Notes under the pieces: generated by a model
What the model was told of the DNA's origin: nothing
The model's input: only the letters and a program-made list of their open reading frames with translations
The model's database searches: none
Assembly: GCA_000934455.1 (NCBI GenBank)
Contig: KN884542.1
Location: 33,182-77,357, forward strand
Direction of reading: 5' to 3'
Length of the DNA stretch: 44,176 nt
Source of the DNA: Apostichopus parvimensis
Lineage: Eukaryota; Echinodermata; Holothuroidea; Aspidochirotida; Stichopodidae
Made by a program: the position numbers and the translations under genes
Shown: one piece after another, positions 24,771 to 36,180 of the stretch
Numbering within the stretch: the stretch's first letter is position 1
Layout of the letters: each line of letters begins with the position of its first letter

Positions 24771-27700
24771 CTTTTGTTTTATTTTTCCTTTCATCTGTTA
24801 GTCTGACATTTACAAAAGTCCCAAGACTCACTTAAAATGATATGGCAACAGAAATAAGGAATACAGCAATCAGCAACAAATCAAACAACAAACCTTTGCC
24901 TCCAATACATCCAACCATTGCCTTTCATTCACTTCTTTCTCTTTTTTTCTGCTTTTTTTTATCTACTTTTTTTTTCCCATCATAATAATCACTCTCAGAA
25001 TGCATGACCCCATCAATGGGTAAAGGAAGCTCAATTTGATTGGTTGCAAAATGATTGCAAGGAACTATAAAAACATCTTTTCATAAATCACAACAGTATG
25101 GATGCATTCAAAATGGGTTCACGTGCAAAAACAGGTTGAGGCAGTATCACACATTGATGCTACAAAGCCAGTTATTATACATCCTCCATCCCCCCCCCTT
25201 CCCCAAGGGATGTATTCTTAAACAGGTGTTGCTACAGACTGGTGGATGACTTCATCTCCAAAGCATGACCACAAATCCTATCAATGCTCCCTAATAACCT
25301 CCGACTTTGGGAATGACAATCACTGATATGTATAGACTTAATACCACAGGGGTGGGTGATTGGCATCATCAAAAATATAAATATTCATGAAGTTTAAAAC
25401 TGTGCAGCCAAGTTTGCGGAGTCCTAAGCCGGGGCTTGTGTGTTTCAAGAGAATTGCCTTAATGCCATCGAATCATGTAGCTATATATGGCAAAGGGGTT
25501 TACGAGGGTAACCTACATTTTGGAATTGTTCTCTCGGACTTCAAATGGCATGGATGTAATATTTACACTCTTTTTTTTTGAAGCAGAAAGACTTACGGAA
25601 CCGGAGAGAAAAGGGAAAGATAATGTACATGCAAACAACATCTGACCTGTTTGTTGCTTATATTGATATCAAAGCTTTACTCACAGAGGCCCCCCCTCCC
25701 CCCTCCCCCCACAAAAATAGTAACTTTTGTTCTAACCTTTTATTTTGTAATCAAAAGTAGTAAATAGAATATGCAATCAAACTCTGTGTTGTCTGGAATA
25801 GTTCGCAATAGTATTGCTTGCTGCCCTTTATAACATTCGACCTTACATAATCAGTAGTGTACTGTAGGTTACAATACGAAGAGCACCTGACAAGAATGTC
25901 CATACTGATGTGTACTGTAACTGTGTGTGAAGAAAGCCATGTCAATTAACATTGAAACAGTCTAAAAAGAGGGTATTAAATAGGCAATCAAAATATAGCT
26001 AGCTACCGAATGATCGACTCGTTTTCGATGTTTTCTGAAATATACCCTAGATAGAAATATTTAGTAAACAGTTATTGCATGGCTCATTAAAAAAAAACAC
26101 CACATTAAAATAATATTCCATATGTAGCTGAAGTGGAATTACAGCAAAGTCTTTTAAAGTAACTGCTGAATAAGTGTGACACTAGAGAAATGATACCATC
26201 AAATCGTGCAACACAGACTACCGTAACTACGGCAAATATTATCCCAATTTGGAAAGTAAATAAGGGAATTTTATAGGCCTAATACCCTCAGCTATACGTT
26301 TGCAGAGGTTAGCGGACCATTAAAAACATTTGACAACGCAATTAACAAAACTGACATAAACAATTTCCTGTTAATTTTTCAATATTTTTCTCACTTTCCA
26401 TTGAAACCTGCTACGATGTAAATACATGATAACCATTTCATGCCGTCTACATTTAAACAAAGAAGGGTTTCTTTTTCTCTATAACTCTTTTATTTTTCAT
26501 TTTTTTTGTTTTTATATTTTTCTCATTTTTTTTTTGTTCTGCTGGTAGTAGGTAGTCCATCACAGCTCGAAGGCGACCATTTATCGCTGATGCAGATGAA
26601 ACCAGCCCTTGATCTCTCCTAAAAAAAATTTCCCCCTCTTTCCACTCACAATCAAGACTCCTCAATTACCTTCGAAAGATGGCACTCCGACCACACGATA
26701 ATCATCAGTCCGTCGAAATTATCGAGCACACGATTGAGCAGAAACCTTGTCTCCATTAGCAATTATCAACATCGTTTGAGAGAATTTGGTTTTCAAAACT
26801 TATTTCGGTAATTGCCATAAACTATATTTATCTCGTCAACTTTTTGGTTAAATGTGCACAAATCACTTTTGGCATCAGAAAGCTATTAGAGGTATTATCG
26901 CTCTCGTCAAGAGCGATAGTACCACATTTCATTTTTGCGCTACTCCAAAAAAAAAAAATTTGGCTTCTATTTTTTTATCTTTGTTTTTATATTAAAAGGT
27001 ATCTTGTTACAGTGTTGGGGGAGAAGGAGATAAACGGGGCAAGGGAAGAGAAATATATTATGGAGAAGTCATAAAAAATTTTCTTTGAGAAATAGATGAA
27101 TGCCTTGGTGCAGCAGAAGGGGAAAAAAAAACTTTTTGAGGGCATCTTGGAATTTCGACTAGACAGAGTAATGGAGAGAAGGAGGTCTCACAAGATGACT
27201 AAGATCTTGCCTATGGCGGGTTTTTAACCGGCAGAGTGAATATTAGAACACAAAACAGAAGAGGAACGAGGCAGCAATCAATACTGTTTGGTTAAGATAT
27301 ATAAATTCAAGGTAAAGGGTTACAGGAAGACGGTAATATCCTTTTGCACTAACAGCATCGTACAGGTGCAAACTCTTTTATATCCGTCAGACTGACGACC
27401 GTCCTTGCACTAAGTGCTTAATGTCATCTTTCATTAAATGGCCAATCTGTTGAGATCCCAAAAGTTTGGGTCACTTCAAGTTAGGGGGAGGACATTGCAT
27501 TTATTTTGAAAAGTACATCTCCTTATACAGGAAACCACTCGTCGATAAAAAATGGTGACCCTTTTCAGCATTATGGATGCAGTATGTTAGATAGATATAT
27601 ACTTAGACACAAATTGCACAACTGCAGGCCAAGAATTGTTGGTAGAAAAGAGTATTTAATATAATAAATAGCAGTTCAAATAAACAAAGAGAATTCCTTC

Positions 27701-29839
27701 ACAAGTACCATCACTTTCTGGTGGAAATCTTGTTTTTAGTTTTCTGCAACCTTTTGGCAAAAGTATTTTGTGGCAAGAGCTTGTGTAGGAACTGGAATCA
27801 TTTAGCTGGTTGACTTTGAAGCGAGTCCCAAAAGTTTGGAATTGTATATTTATTTATCATTCTTGTACCCGCCCTCCTGGATTGGAACTCGGAGGACAGA
27901 GCATTCTGGGTAATTTTGTTTTGTTTTACAGATACCAGTACAAGTAGTCGAACTTGCGCTTACAGACTTCCCAGCCTTGTTCTGCTACTCTGGCCTTGTT
28001 CTGCTAGAGATACTTTCAGAGAGGATTTCCCAACCAAAAATAAGTCCAGAAATTGGCTATAACATTGAAATGTGAACAGAACTCATGATTTATTTTGGAA
28101 ACAATTTTTAGTCTCCGAGCCGAAATCTTTCTCTCATCTACGCTCACAGATCTTTCAAAACATGTAAGAAATCCTGGGACTACACCACCAAACATCATAA
28201 ATATTCATGAACTTCTTCCTCCAGTAAACAAGGTGGGAAAAAACAAAAGATAACTCGGTCTGAACTGGGGGGGAGAGGAAATGTGCTAATCCGATAATCC
28301 CAGGGGATTAGTCTTAATCAGCTAGCAGGTAAGAGGATCTACAGTTCTTGCATCCTGTTCAGGGTGACCTTTCGCTCGCCAAATAAAAGGTTACAAGAAG
28401 TGAAACATTAAACTGATTTATGCCAAGTAACAAAACAAAAAGAGACCAATTTAATATATTCATTAGATGACAAGATTCTCGGTGGGGAATTGGGTCACGG
28501 ATGCGAGTTTGCGGACCCCCTGCAATATTTCGGTGACCTGACTGTTTGTTAAAACGTGTGTTCTGCCTCTGTGCGTGAACGTTACATACATCTCCGTGCT
28601 TTTGACGGTTGATAACGAACCTACTTATCGGTGAATATTTTTGTGAGCTAAGCTCGGTATCTCGACCCAAAAACCAATCCAGACTAAAGCTAAAAAATAA
28701 ACCACAATATCACATCACATCGGACCAAAGACAAACTACGTAGCTTCGCGACAGGCTTTTTTTGTCTGGCTTGCAGATTCATTTCCATATTTCTATTTTT
28801 AATAGCGGTATATGAACAAAAACCTGCAGCAAACCTTACGAATAAGGAACCTTATTTTCTTTCTATCTTCTTGTTTTTAACGAAACTTGCAATGTCGCGA
28901 ATTTGATTTCCTCTACATAATTTAGTAGTGCCTTGATTGGAGAACGATCATCTGTGGATATGAAAATCCATTGCTTCATCCTCCACAGAGATTTTACGAC
29001 AACATAGTGACCTTTCAATTCCTTCCTGTTATGACTTCAATTTTAGTTTGTTTTCTGTTGTTGTGTTATTTTCATTTTTAACCTAGTACTTTAAAACCTC
29101 CACCACAAAGTCACGTGCTAAGTTTCTGGCAAACCACATATAAACACACAGCCCCTGTGTTATATATAGGAATTAAATTTTGGTTGTTGTTCAATTTTGC
29201 TTGTCTGATATTGCAATTGTATGCATATTAGGCAGGCTGCAAGAAGTCCATGGAGCTAAGAATTTCCTTTCTCGTTTTGAGACCAGACCGTTTTTGCCTT
29301 TACCAAGTATCAGTAATGAAAGTTGATCCAAGTAAAACATTTGGAAGTTATCATCATGTAAAAAGTTTTCCAAACAGTTACAACTGGTGGGTTCAACTGA
29401 CCTTTGACTTCCACAAACAAAAAACAACAGGGTTCTTGTACCCACCCAACCAGGTGTAGCCACATACCAAGTATGAAGTATCTGTGTGTTTTATGGAGGG
29501 TTTCATATTTTTGTTCGTTATTTACGGCGAGGGCATCACACATGTACACAAAAACAGAAATGCATCCAACCATAGTTGCCATCAATATCGGATCGTTCCC
29601 ATGCACGCAATATCAGTGTTATCCTTCCATCCCTTTTTCTTGTCGATTCTAGCCAGATGGAGATAGAGAGCCAATTTCAAATAACTGAACCGGGGAAAGC
29701 AAAACCTAGAACACAACCATTCAAAATATTCAAAACGACTGGTATATCCTTTCAGAGCATATAGAAATCTTGTAATATAGAAGGGGGGAGAAAAAAAAAG
29801 GATGCTTCGAACATCTCTTATGATATATAACAGGAAATC
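24771..29839. other. AT-rich non-coding segment
   Basis: No supported gene. Noted: a 103-codon minus frame at 28359-28670 in a locally GC-richer patch, a stop-poor patch with several overlapping frames at about 29190-29850, and an acceptor-like TTTTGTTTTACAG at 27919-27931 followed by 47 open codons on the plus strand. None shows a domain I recognise. Confidence 0.45.
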
Positions 29840-30240
29840 CAGAGGCAACCAGATCCCCTTCGGGCAACTACGCGGATGACACCTCCCTGAAAAGGGAGGG
29901 CGCCATAACAGCGTCTGCAGCTGAGCCGCGACTTGCGTCTTCGCCTAGCGGGTTGGAATTACTCTGCCGTAAATCGGCGATTATTCTTGAATGTCACTTC
30001 CACAGTGGTGAAAAGTCGAAAGTGTCAGGATGCTGCAATCCCGTCATAAATCACAACTGAGAGTATCGCCACCGTGGGGAACGAGAGCTGTGACTGCCAA
30101 TTTAAAATTGCGGCTCGATAACGCCGCAGTCGTAAAATAAACCGAGGGGTCCGGTTACGGAGGAGGAGAAGGAGGAGGAGGAGGCTAGGCGATTGCTGCA
30201 AACCGTGTGTGACTGATGGGTTCCGAGGGATCACCGAGGA
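29840..30240. other. CpG-rich, GC-richer patch 0.4-0.8 kb downstream of the plexin exon
   Basis: Words such as CGCGGATGAC, GAGCCGCGACTTGCG, GGCGATTATT, CGCCGCAGTCG and TACGGAGG make this stand out against the AT-rich background; it ends in a (GGA)n purine run at about 30160-30183. No frame on either strand gives a plexin-like or other known protein. It could be a regulatory element in the intron or an old repeat. Confidence 0.4.
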
Positions 30241-30633
30241 AACGTCTCTCTCTTCTTCGTTTCATTATTATCATTAATACTTCACTTCTTGATCGGGTTA
30301 TTTAGATTGATCGTGATATTAAGGGGTTTGATTTTTGAAGACACAACTGGGGACTTGTATCCTAAAGGAGCTTAGGTTTGGGTTTAATTTTTTTTTCATT
30401 GTTTTCACAATTCTTTTTTCCCCCCTCTCATATTTCTCTCCTAATTTTCTTCCTTTTCTTCTTCTGTTTCCTTTTATTATTCTTTCGGCTTCTTTCTGGT
30501 CTGCGTACCATGTCCGATATCTCCGAGCTACGGTAGTTACAGATTCGCTATAGATTTCAATCGCTCCGATAGCAAACTGCTCGATGTAAATCAAAACAGG
30601 ACGTATCGTACGGAACCAGAATAAAAATTCGGA

Positions 30634-30639
30634 ACTTAC
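30634..30639 (-). promoter_or_regulatory. Splice donor (5' splice site) of the plexin PSI exon
   Basis: GTAAGT directly follows the exon end CCAAA. It matches the U1 snRNA complement at positions +1 to +6. It leaves a split codon (AA plus one base from the next exon), so the next residue is Lys or Asn; related PSI domains usually have a Cys soon after this point. Confidence 0.85.
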
Positions 30640-30752
30640 TTTGGTTGCAAGGTACACCATCCGCAGTACGGGTCGCCGACTCCGTCGCCGACGTTGAGAC
30701 AAGACTCGCAGTCGGTATACTGCTCACACTCGGCTACTGGCACTTTGATGAT
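30640..30752 (-). CDS. Plexin, internal exon encoding the N-terminal half of the first PSI domain
   Basis: Plexins are single-pass membrane receptors for semaphorins. Their extracellular part has a sema domain, then PSI and IPT repeats; the cytoplasmic part is a GAP-like domain. The exon encodes 37 complete codons plus two bases (phase 0 in, phase 2 out). It begins [15 protein letters not shown], continues [18 protein letters not shown] and ends TLQP. Five PSI cysteines are visible at exon residues 9, 15, 18, 30 and 33; the remaining ones must be on the next exon. The VPVxxCEQYxxC start and DPxCGWC core are the family pattern right after the sema domain, and CEQYT leans toward plexin-A, but the subfamily is not settled. 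The loop before DPYCGWC (NVGDGVG) looks a few residues longer than usual. Splice signals on both sides support a real exon: CTCTCTCTACAG before it and AAA|GTAAGT after it. Its GC content is well above the surrounding sequence. A general PSI protein (semaphorin, MET) is a less likely alternative. Confidence 0.87.
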
Positions 30753-30772
30753 CTGTAGAGAGAGAAAAGTAC
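30753..30772 (-). promoter_or_regulatory. Splice acceptor (3' splice site) of the plexin PSI exon
   Basis: Read on the minus strand, TTTTCTCTCTCTACAG immediately precedes the first codon ATC. The pyrimidine tract followed by CAG is a strong acceptor and fixes the exon start at 30752 in phase 0. The codon frame that gives the PSI pattern has no stop across the exon. The open frame also runs on upstream into the intron, but the upstream part (for example [16 protein letters not shown]) has no plexin resemblance. Confidence 0.85.
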
Positions 30773-33700
30773 ATACTGCCACATTAAGATCTATCGAGAC
30801 TGAGGGGGGTGGAAAAACTCTATGGTATGTTAGTTCAGAGTAAACCCGCACATAAATCACTTCACATTTAATTTTACGGTGCTATTACTTAATGCAAACA
30901 GCACATGGACGTACAGGCAAACCGCCAGGTTTTTATGCAATCAACTTTACTAGATCAATACTTTTCTAGTGAAGAATACTTTTCTTCGCACAGATAACAT
31001 AAAATAATGCAGCTAACCAGCTGGAATTGTAGATCCATTACAAATGTAAAAGGAAAAGTCTTAAAAAAAAAAATTCTCTGTGTGGGGGGGTGGGTGTTTC
31101 TAATTTACCATCTCATTTTCATACTTCATTCTGTCATCAATTTGTCCAATATACCAGAAATTAGCAAAAGCTTGCACAAAGAGTGACTTATAGGGGTCTT
31201 TTGCACATGAAATACTTCTATAGAAAATGTAGATTAGTCAAGCATGAAAATCAGTTGGAATTTTGCATTTCTGAGATACTTTAAGCTCATTTACAAGCTA
31301 AACAGCATATCACATAATACACACACACACGCACACTACACACACATTTCTACTGTATCTAAGCATAAGTCCTTAAGTAAAATTACATGCCTGCCTTCAT
31401 CAGGGTAACATTGAACAAAAATCTCCCTCCTTACAGCCCAATTACGACATCCTGCCCGATCGGCATATCAAATCAGTCGCCACGACAATAAAAAAAATAT
31501 GTGATATCCTTTGTTTGAGACACAAGTACAAAAATTACATGGGTTAAAAAGTCATCACATGTGACTACACCCCTAGATATGGAAACCACAATATAGCTTT
31601 AATATGTTTGCCAGACCTAAAAACGACTATTCAACAGCCATGAGAGTGCTGATTGCCAAACAGCCACATTAAAAAATTTGAACTCTGATAAAAGTTTACG
31701 ATATCTATTTTTTAAGGTCTTCTCTGAGGGAGAGAGAGAACCGTGAATGAGAGATCAAGGACCTTCTTTTGCCAGGCATGCAGGTACTTTTGGAAACTAT
31801 TGCTTAGGTCATTAACCACCTGGACTTTACAGGGTTTTTTTTTAACTGAAAACCAGATGATATTGGTCATGGATACTTTATAGTTTGCCATCCCAGTCAC
31901 AAAGGGTTTAAGAGGATTACACAGCCGGACAGGTCAATGCCCTGACCCTCCTCCTCCTCCATATTTCAGCTTTAATCTCAAAGAATTCTGACCTCAGTTG
32001 TTTGTGTATTGCATATCTTTATTACAAATCATTGACATCCTCCTACAGCCCTCTTTCTCTTTCTTGTTTCCCGTTTATTTTGATTTTATTTCCTTCTTTC
32101 TTTCTTTGCTTTCGTCTTTTCTGTTGCTTTGCCTTTCGGAATAAATTTCACTACAGTTGGTTTTCTATCATTGATATATATCCTTCTGCTAGAGGGAGGA
32201 GGGTGGTTTGGAAACTGTTCTAAAAGGTGAACAATTGGGGGGGGAGGAGGGGGTGGGGGTGAACCATAAAAGAGTGACTGGGATGTATATGGAAGGTGGA
32301 AAGTAGGAGTTCTGTAAATAGGTCTGGATTTTTACTTCTATTCACGAGGAAAACAGAATGACTTTATAATGACACCCAAACAAGCTGATACAAAGGTCAA
32401 CCAAACATGGTGCACTTTTACACTAAGAGCCTATAACCTTGTACATAGTTTCACTGCGACCTTCCAAATGTATTTCTCCCAATGAAATATGAATTTAACC
32501 CAACCCTTGATTCGATCTGACCCACTTCTATGTAAATTATATTGATTGACATTTACAAAAAAAATTCTACAGAAGAAAAAAAACCTCTCCTGAAAGGTTC
32601 TACTATTTTCCCCATTTTCTTCTTTTTCATTTTTCTTTCTTTGAATATGGATGAAATATAGATATGACCTTCACGTTAATACTATCTCTTATAAAATTTT
32701 TAGAGTGGCCTTTGATATCAAAGGTAAGGACAAAATTAGGAGGTGCCTCCTGCATTTCAAATAAACACTTTTGAGCAAAACTGGAATATTCAACGCAAGG
32801 TGCAGCTGTACGTCGCATATATAGTCCAGACTCCTCGCAACGTACGTACAGATGGGAGAGGAAGATAAATTTATAGCCTGGGGCAATTTTAGTATGCACA
32901 TACTTTTTAAACATGTCAGGTAAACGTTACCAAAAACTGTACTACTGTTGAGTGTAGTCCAATGGCAAAAGGAAGTTTCAATTCAAAGTACCTATAGCAG
33001 TGACTGCATATATGACACATTAATGAAGGACATTATGTAAGAATGAAAGAAATATAAATAACGTAACGATTCCTACAGAAACAGTTTACGTAGGCAAAAA
33101 ATTGTTACAAAAAATGTTTTGCTTGCAATATCGTGCGATATGCTACGTAATACCTATCATTTAGACCACATGAATATTCATAAATGCCACAACCTCTGAG
33201 GGAGAGGGAGGAGGGAGGAGGGAGAGGAGAGGAGAGGTGAGTGTATGTTAATGATATTTCTACATTCATCTTGAAATATTCAATGCAGCTGTGAAGTATT
33301 TTGTTTTCAACGTAACAACCTTGTTAACTTCTGCACAAACCGGGACCATTCAGGGGGAATAATTTGGTGTTCAAATTTTGTTGAGCAGTTTTGCAGTCTT
33401 TGAACTATGTCTCTTAGATAGTTTCTGTGTAAAAAAAAACACTGCTGCACATCTCTGCACTTGCATAGCAAACTGGCCGTTTTTGCATAGCAGTTTGCGT
33501 AGCATTTTGTGTAGCATTTTGCCATGCGATACCGGATAAAGTATTTCCCTGCCGGTGAGATGTAAGCCTAACGACTACTAACAAGGCTTCTAAGACCAAT
33601 TGACCAGGATTACAATTAATCCTATCGCAAAAGTAGAAATCTAATACGAAAAGGTAGCAAGCAATTAAGGAAGTGTTTGGGATCCCCGGGGTTATGCCTC

Positions 33701-34319
33701 TGCTCGGTTTCGGGCAGGTCAGATTTCGAGGACAGGGTTGAACCTAACTTTTTTGAGGTTATTCGGGGTAATGTGAGATCTGTTTTGGGGAGGGCTAATC
33801 CTGGATGCTTCATATAGATCTACAAATATGGAAGACATTATTGTCCATTTGATCAAATTCTTGAATAGGATTAAAACAGCTATTATCAACTTGTTATCAA
33901 TTTTTTTTTGGTATTATTTCAAGTTGTCTGTCCAATGTAGCACAATATTATAGCATATATATGTTATCAGGTATTACATCAACTAATGTTTACAAAGTTT
34001 AATATCTGGTAGGAATGACTATCAATATCAATATTAGTATACAATGAAATTGCAACTGTTTGGATTGGATCAAGGCGCCTGTGGGAACTCAAATCGCACT
34101 TTAGCTCAGTTGAAAACTATTGAGGCACGTGTAGACTCAGGCCTTAGATGCCAGCATAGCCAATGAATTCAAGATTGTGGGTCATTTTAGTTTTGTGGAC
34201 CAAATTGAAACCTTCTACAGGCCTGATTTTGCCATGGGCCCACCACCTACAGTATTGACAACCCCTGCTGTAAATAGTGCTTATGTTGCACTAAGAGATG
34301 ATTAAGTACCGACTGCAAT
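30773..34319. other. AT-rich non-coding segment
   Basis: Contains a CA microsatellite at about 31318-31347, a purine-rich GGAGAGG run at about 33196-33240, a G-rich patch at 32237-32262, and the 12-bp repeat listed separately. No sema-like coding frame seen on the minus strand. Confidence 0.5.
33482..33525. repeat. 12-bp tandem repeat, about 3.5 copies
   Basis: TTTGCATAGCAG, TTTGCGTAGCAT, TTTGTGTAGCAT, then a partial TTTGCCATGC. On the minus strand it encodes a CYxK-like repeat inside a short open frame, which is a by-product of the repeat. Confidence 0.8.
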
Positions 34320-34757
34320 GGGGACTCCCATTATGAGGACTATCTGTCACTGATCAGACAGTGCTGTTATATTTGTGTATGAAATAACAAACTGGGGACT
34401 CCCATTATGAGGACTATCTGTCACTGATCAGACAGTTCTGTTTTATTTGTGTATTACAATAACAAACTAAGGACTCTACTCCCATTATGAGAACTATCTG
34501 TCACTGATCAGACAGTTCTGTTACATTTGTGTATTATAATAAAAAACTGGGGACTCCCATTATGAGGACTATCTGTCACTGATCAGACAGTTCTGTTATA
34601 TTTGTGTATTAAATAAAAAACTGGGGACTCCCATTATGAGGACTATCTGTCCCTGATCAGACAGTTCTGTTATATTTGTGTATTACAATAACAAACTGGG
34701 GACTCCCATTATGAGGACTATCTGTCCCTGATCAGACAGTGCTGTTACATTAATGTA
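34320..34757. repeat. 75-bp satellite, 6 copies, each with an internal hairpin
   Basis: Units start (GGGGACTCCCATTATGAG) at 34320, 34394, 34469, 34549, 34623 and 34698; spacing is 74, 75, 80, 74 and 75. The 80-bp unit carries a 5-bp insertion (TCTAC). Every unit contains CTGTCACTGATCAGACAG, or CTGTCCCTGATCAGACAG in the last two: arms CTGTC/GACAG around an 8-nt loop holding TGATCA. The array ends in a (TAA)n microsatellite at 34754-34773. Confidence 0.95.
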
Positions 34758-34773
34758 ATAATAATAATAATAA

Positions 34774-35711
34774 CACTCAATTGCAATGAAATGATCTAAC
34801 ACAGCACATGGATTGCAATATACATGCAGCGTCCTGATTATTTAAGAAATCGTTTTTATAATTGTATTGTTGTTCAGCGCCATTGAGTGTTTTAACAGTA
34901 ATGTGCGCTTTACCAAGTGTTACCACCTTAACCTTAACCTTATTATTTTCAATATAGTTACTTGCGAGTTAAGCTGCCATGCTATATGACTGAAAACGAT
35001 CTTTAATAGGATTCAAGCGAAGAAAGATCTCGGCCACGAAAAACAAAAATCCTCTACAACAATTCGACCAGGGCCTCTTTAGGTCAACAACATGTAGGCT
35101 TCAAACAGATCATATCAGTCAGGTAAAAAAACAGGTATGGAAGCTGGTAATAGCATACATGTATGAAATACCAACAGTTTAATGTGTAAAAAACATGCAT
35201 TGCATGTTTACAGAGCTACTTCAATGCAAGAAGGGTTAATCACAGAACCAGGTGAAAACACTGGTTAATGTTTTTAATCTAAACATCAAATGAACTATAG
35301 ATCTTAGGTCACTCATATCAGATACATGTCCTGTTTTTTATTTTCTTCATCAACGGAAAGTTACCAACCTTCTGAGTAGTAATGCTTTATAAATCAATTA
35401 TTAAGTCAGGTTCCTCTCGCAACTAAACCCTTTCTCCACAAAATTTTCTCCCCGGAGTTCATAAAGCACTTAAAAAGTGCAAAAACCACTGCATTATTGA
35501 TCAGGAGTATGTTTGTAGTAAGGATACATATCTAGGTACATCGCTGTGAAGGGTTTTGTCCTCAAAGGTCACATATTGTCTGCCACATAATGTAGCTGTG
35601 ACATGGATTTCATTCTAAAAGTGCATGTGTGACAAACCATGGACTATTGGGAAGTCCACCAATACTGTATCAGGCAGGGGTTTACCAATGAGTATTGCAA
35701 CCAGATTTACA
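34774..35711. other. AT-rich non-coding segment
   Basis: No open frame or repeat structure of note apart from CCTTAACCTTAACCTTA at about 34925-34941. I see nothing else in it. Confidence 0.5.
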
Positions 35712-35887
35712 GGCAAGAATAAGACAAGGAGGTGAGGGGGGGGTAAGGGATAGATGAGGAAGGGGTAATAAAGTGAGTATCATGAGAGGGAATCCGGGCA
35801 AGAATAAGACAAGGAGGTGAGGTTAGGGGGAGTAAGGGAGTAATGAGGAAGGGGTAATAAAGTGAGTATCATGAAGGGGGAATCCGG
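35712..35887. repeat. 85-bp tandem duplication
   Basis: GGCAAGAATAAGACAAGGAG starts at 35712 and 35797; both copies run on to GGGGTAATAAAGTGAGTATC and AATCCGG. The copies differ mainly in the number of Gs around GAGGGGGGGG versus GAGGTTAGGGGGAG. The ATGAGTATCATGA-type word links it to the 20-bp repeat just downstream. Confidence 0.9.
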
Positions 35888-35981
35888 AACAATTAGGGGA
35901 ATCGGGAGTATTTAGGGAAAGTATCAAGGAGATTAATAGGATTAGAAGGATGCGGAGCTGAAGGAAAGGATGGACAACCAA

Positions 35982-36180
35982 CAGTACGAAAGGAGTATCC
36001 AACATATGACAGGAGTATCAAATGTATGAAAGGAGTATCAGAAGTATGAAAGGAGTATCAAACGTATGAAAGGAGTATCAAAGTATGAAAGGAGTATGAA
36101 AAGTATGAAAGGAGTATTAAACGTATGACAGGAATATCAAAAGTATGACATGAGTATCAAAAGTATGAAAGGAGTATCAT
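35982..36180. repeat. 20-bp minisatellite, 10 copies
   Basis: Unit GTATGAAAGGAGTATCAAAA, with AGGAGTATC at 35991, 36011, 36031, 36051, 36071 and then at about 20-bp spacing to 36170. Looser GTATC words continue to about 36360. Minus-strand open frames here (35823-36005, 36137-36403) simply translate the repeat. Confidence 0.95.

Larger units (their letters stand above)
1..30639 (-). other. Presumed plexin intron (or introns) downstream of the PSI exon (at least 30.6 kb)
   Basis: The next exon should start in phase 2 and supply the remaining PSI cysteines (a K/N-C start with further Cys within about 20 residues). I tested by eye several minus-strand AG|NTG[TC] candidates. Those near 30341, 21256, 4019, 3805, 3707 and 3160 hit an early stop or lack the cysteine pattern. 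The interval includes a 148-bp gap. Intron assignment is by default, not by positive evidence; part of the left end could even lie outside the gene only if the plexin were truncated, which I consider unlikely. Confidence 0.5.

Noticed and set aside
24386-24835. 149-codon open frame across the assembly gap
   Set aside because: A third of it is Ns and the rest is repeat; the length is an artefact.
27932-28075. Plus-strand 47-codon open stretch after an acceptor-like TTTTGTTTTACAG
   Set aside because: Attractive acceptor, but no recognisable protein, a frame of this length is expected by chance, and it contains a short CTTGTTCTGCTA direct repeat.
30319-30702. 127-codon minus-strand open frame overlapping the plexin exon
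   Set aside because: It is a different frame from the PSI domain, runs through the splice donor into intron, and has low-complexity basic runs. The plexin frame with its cysteine pattern and splice sites explains the region better.
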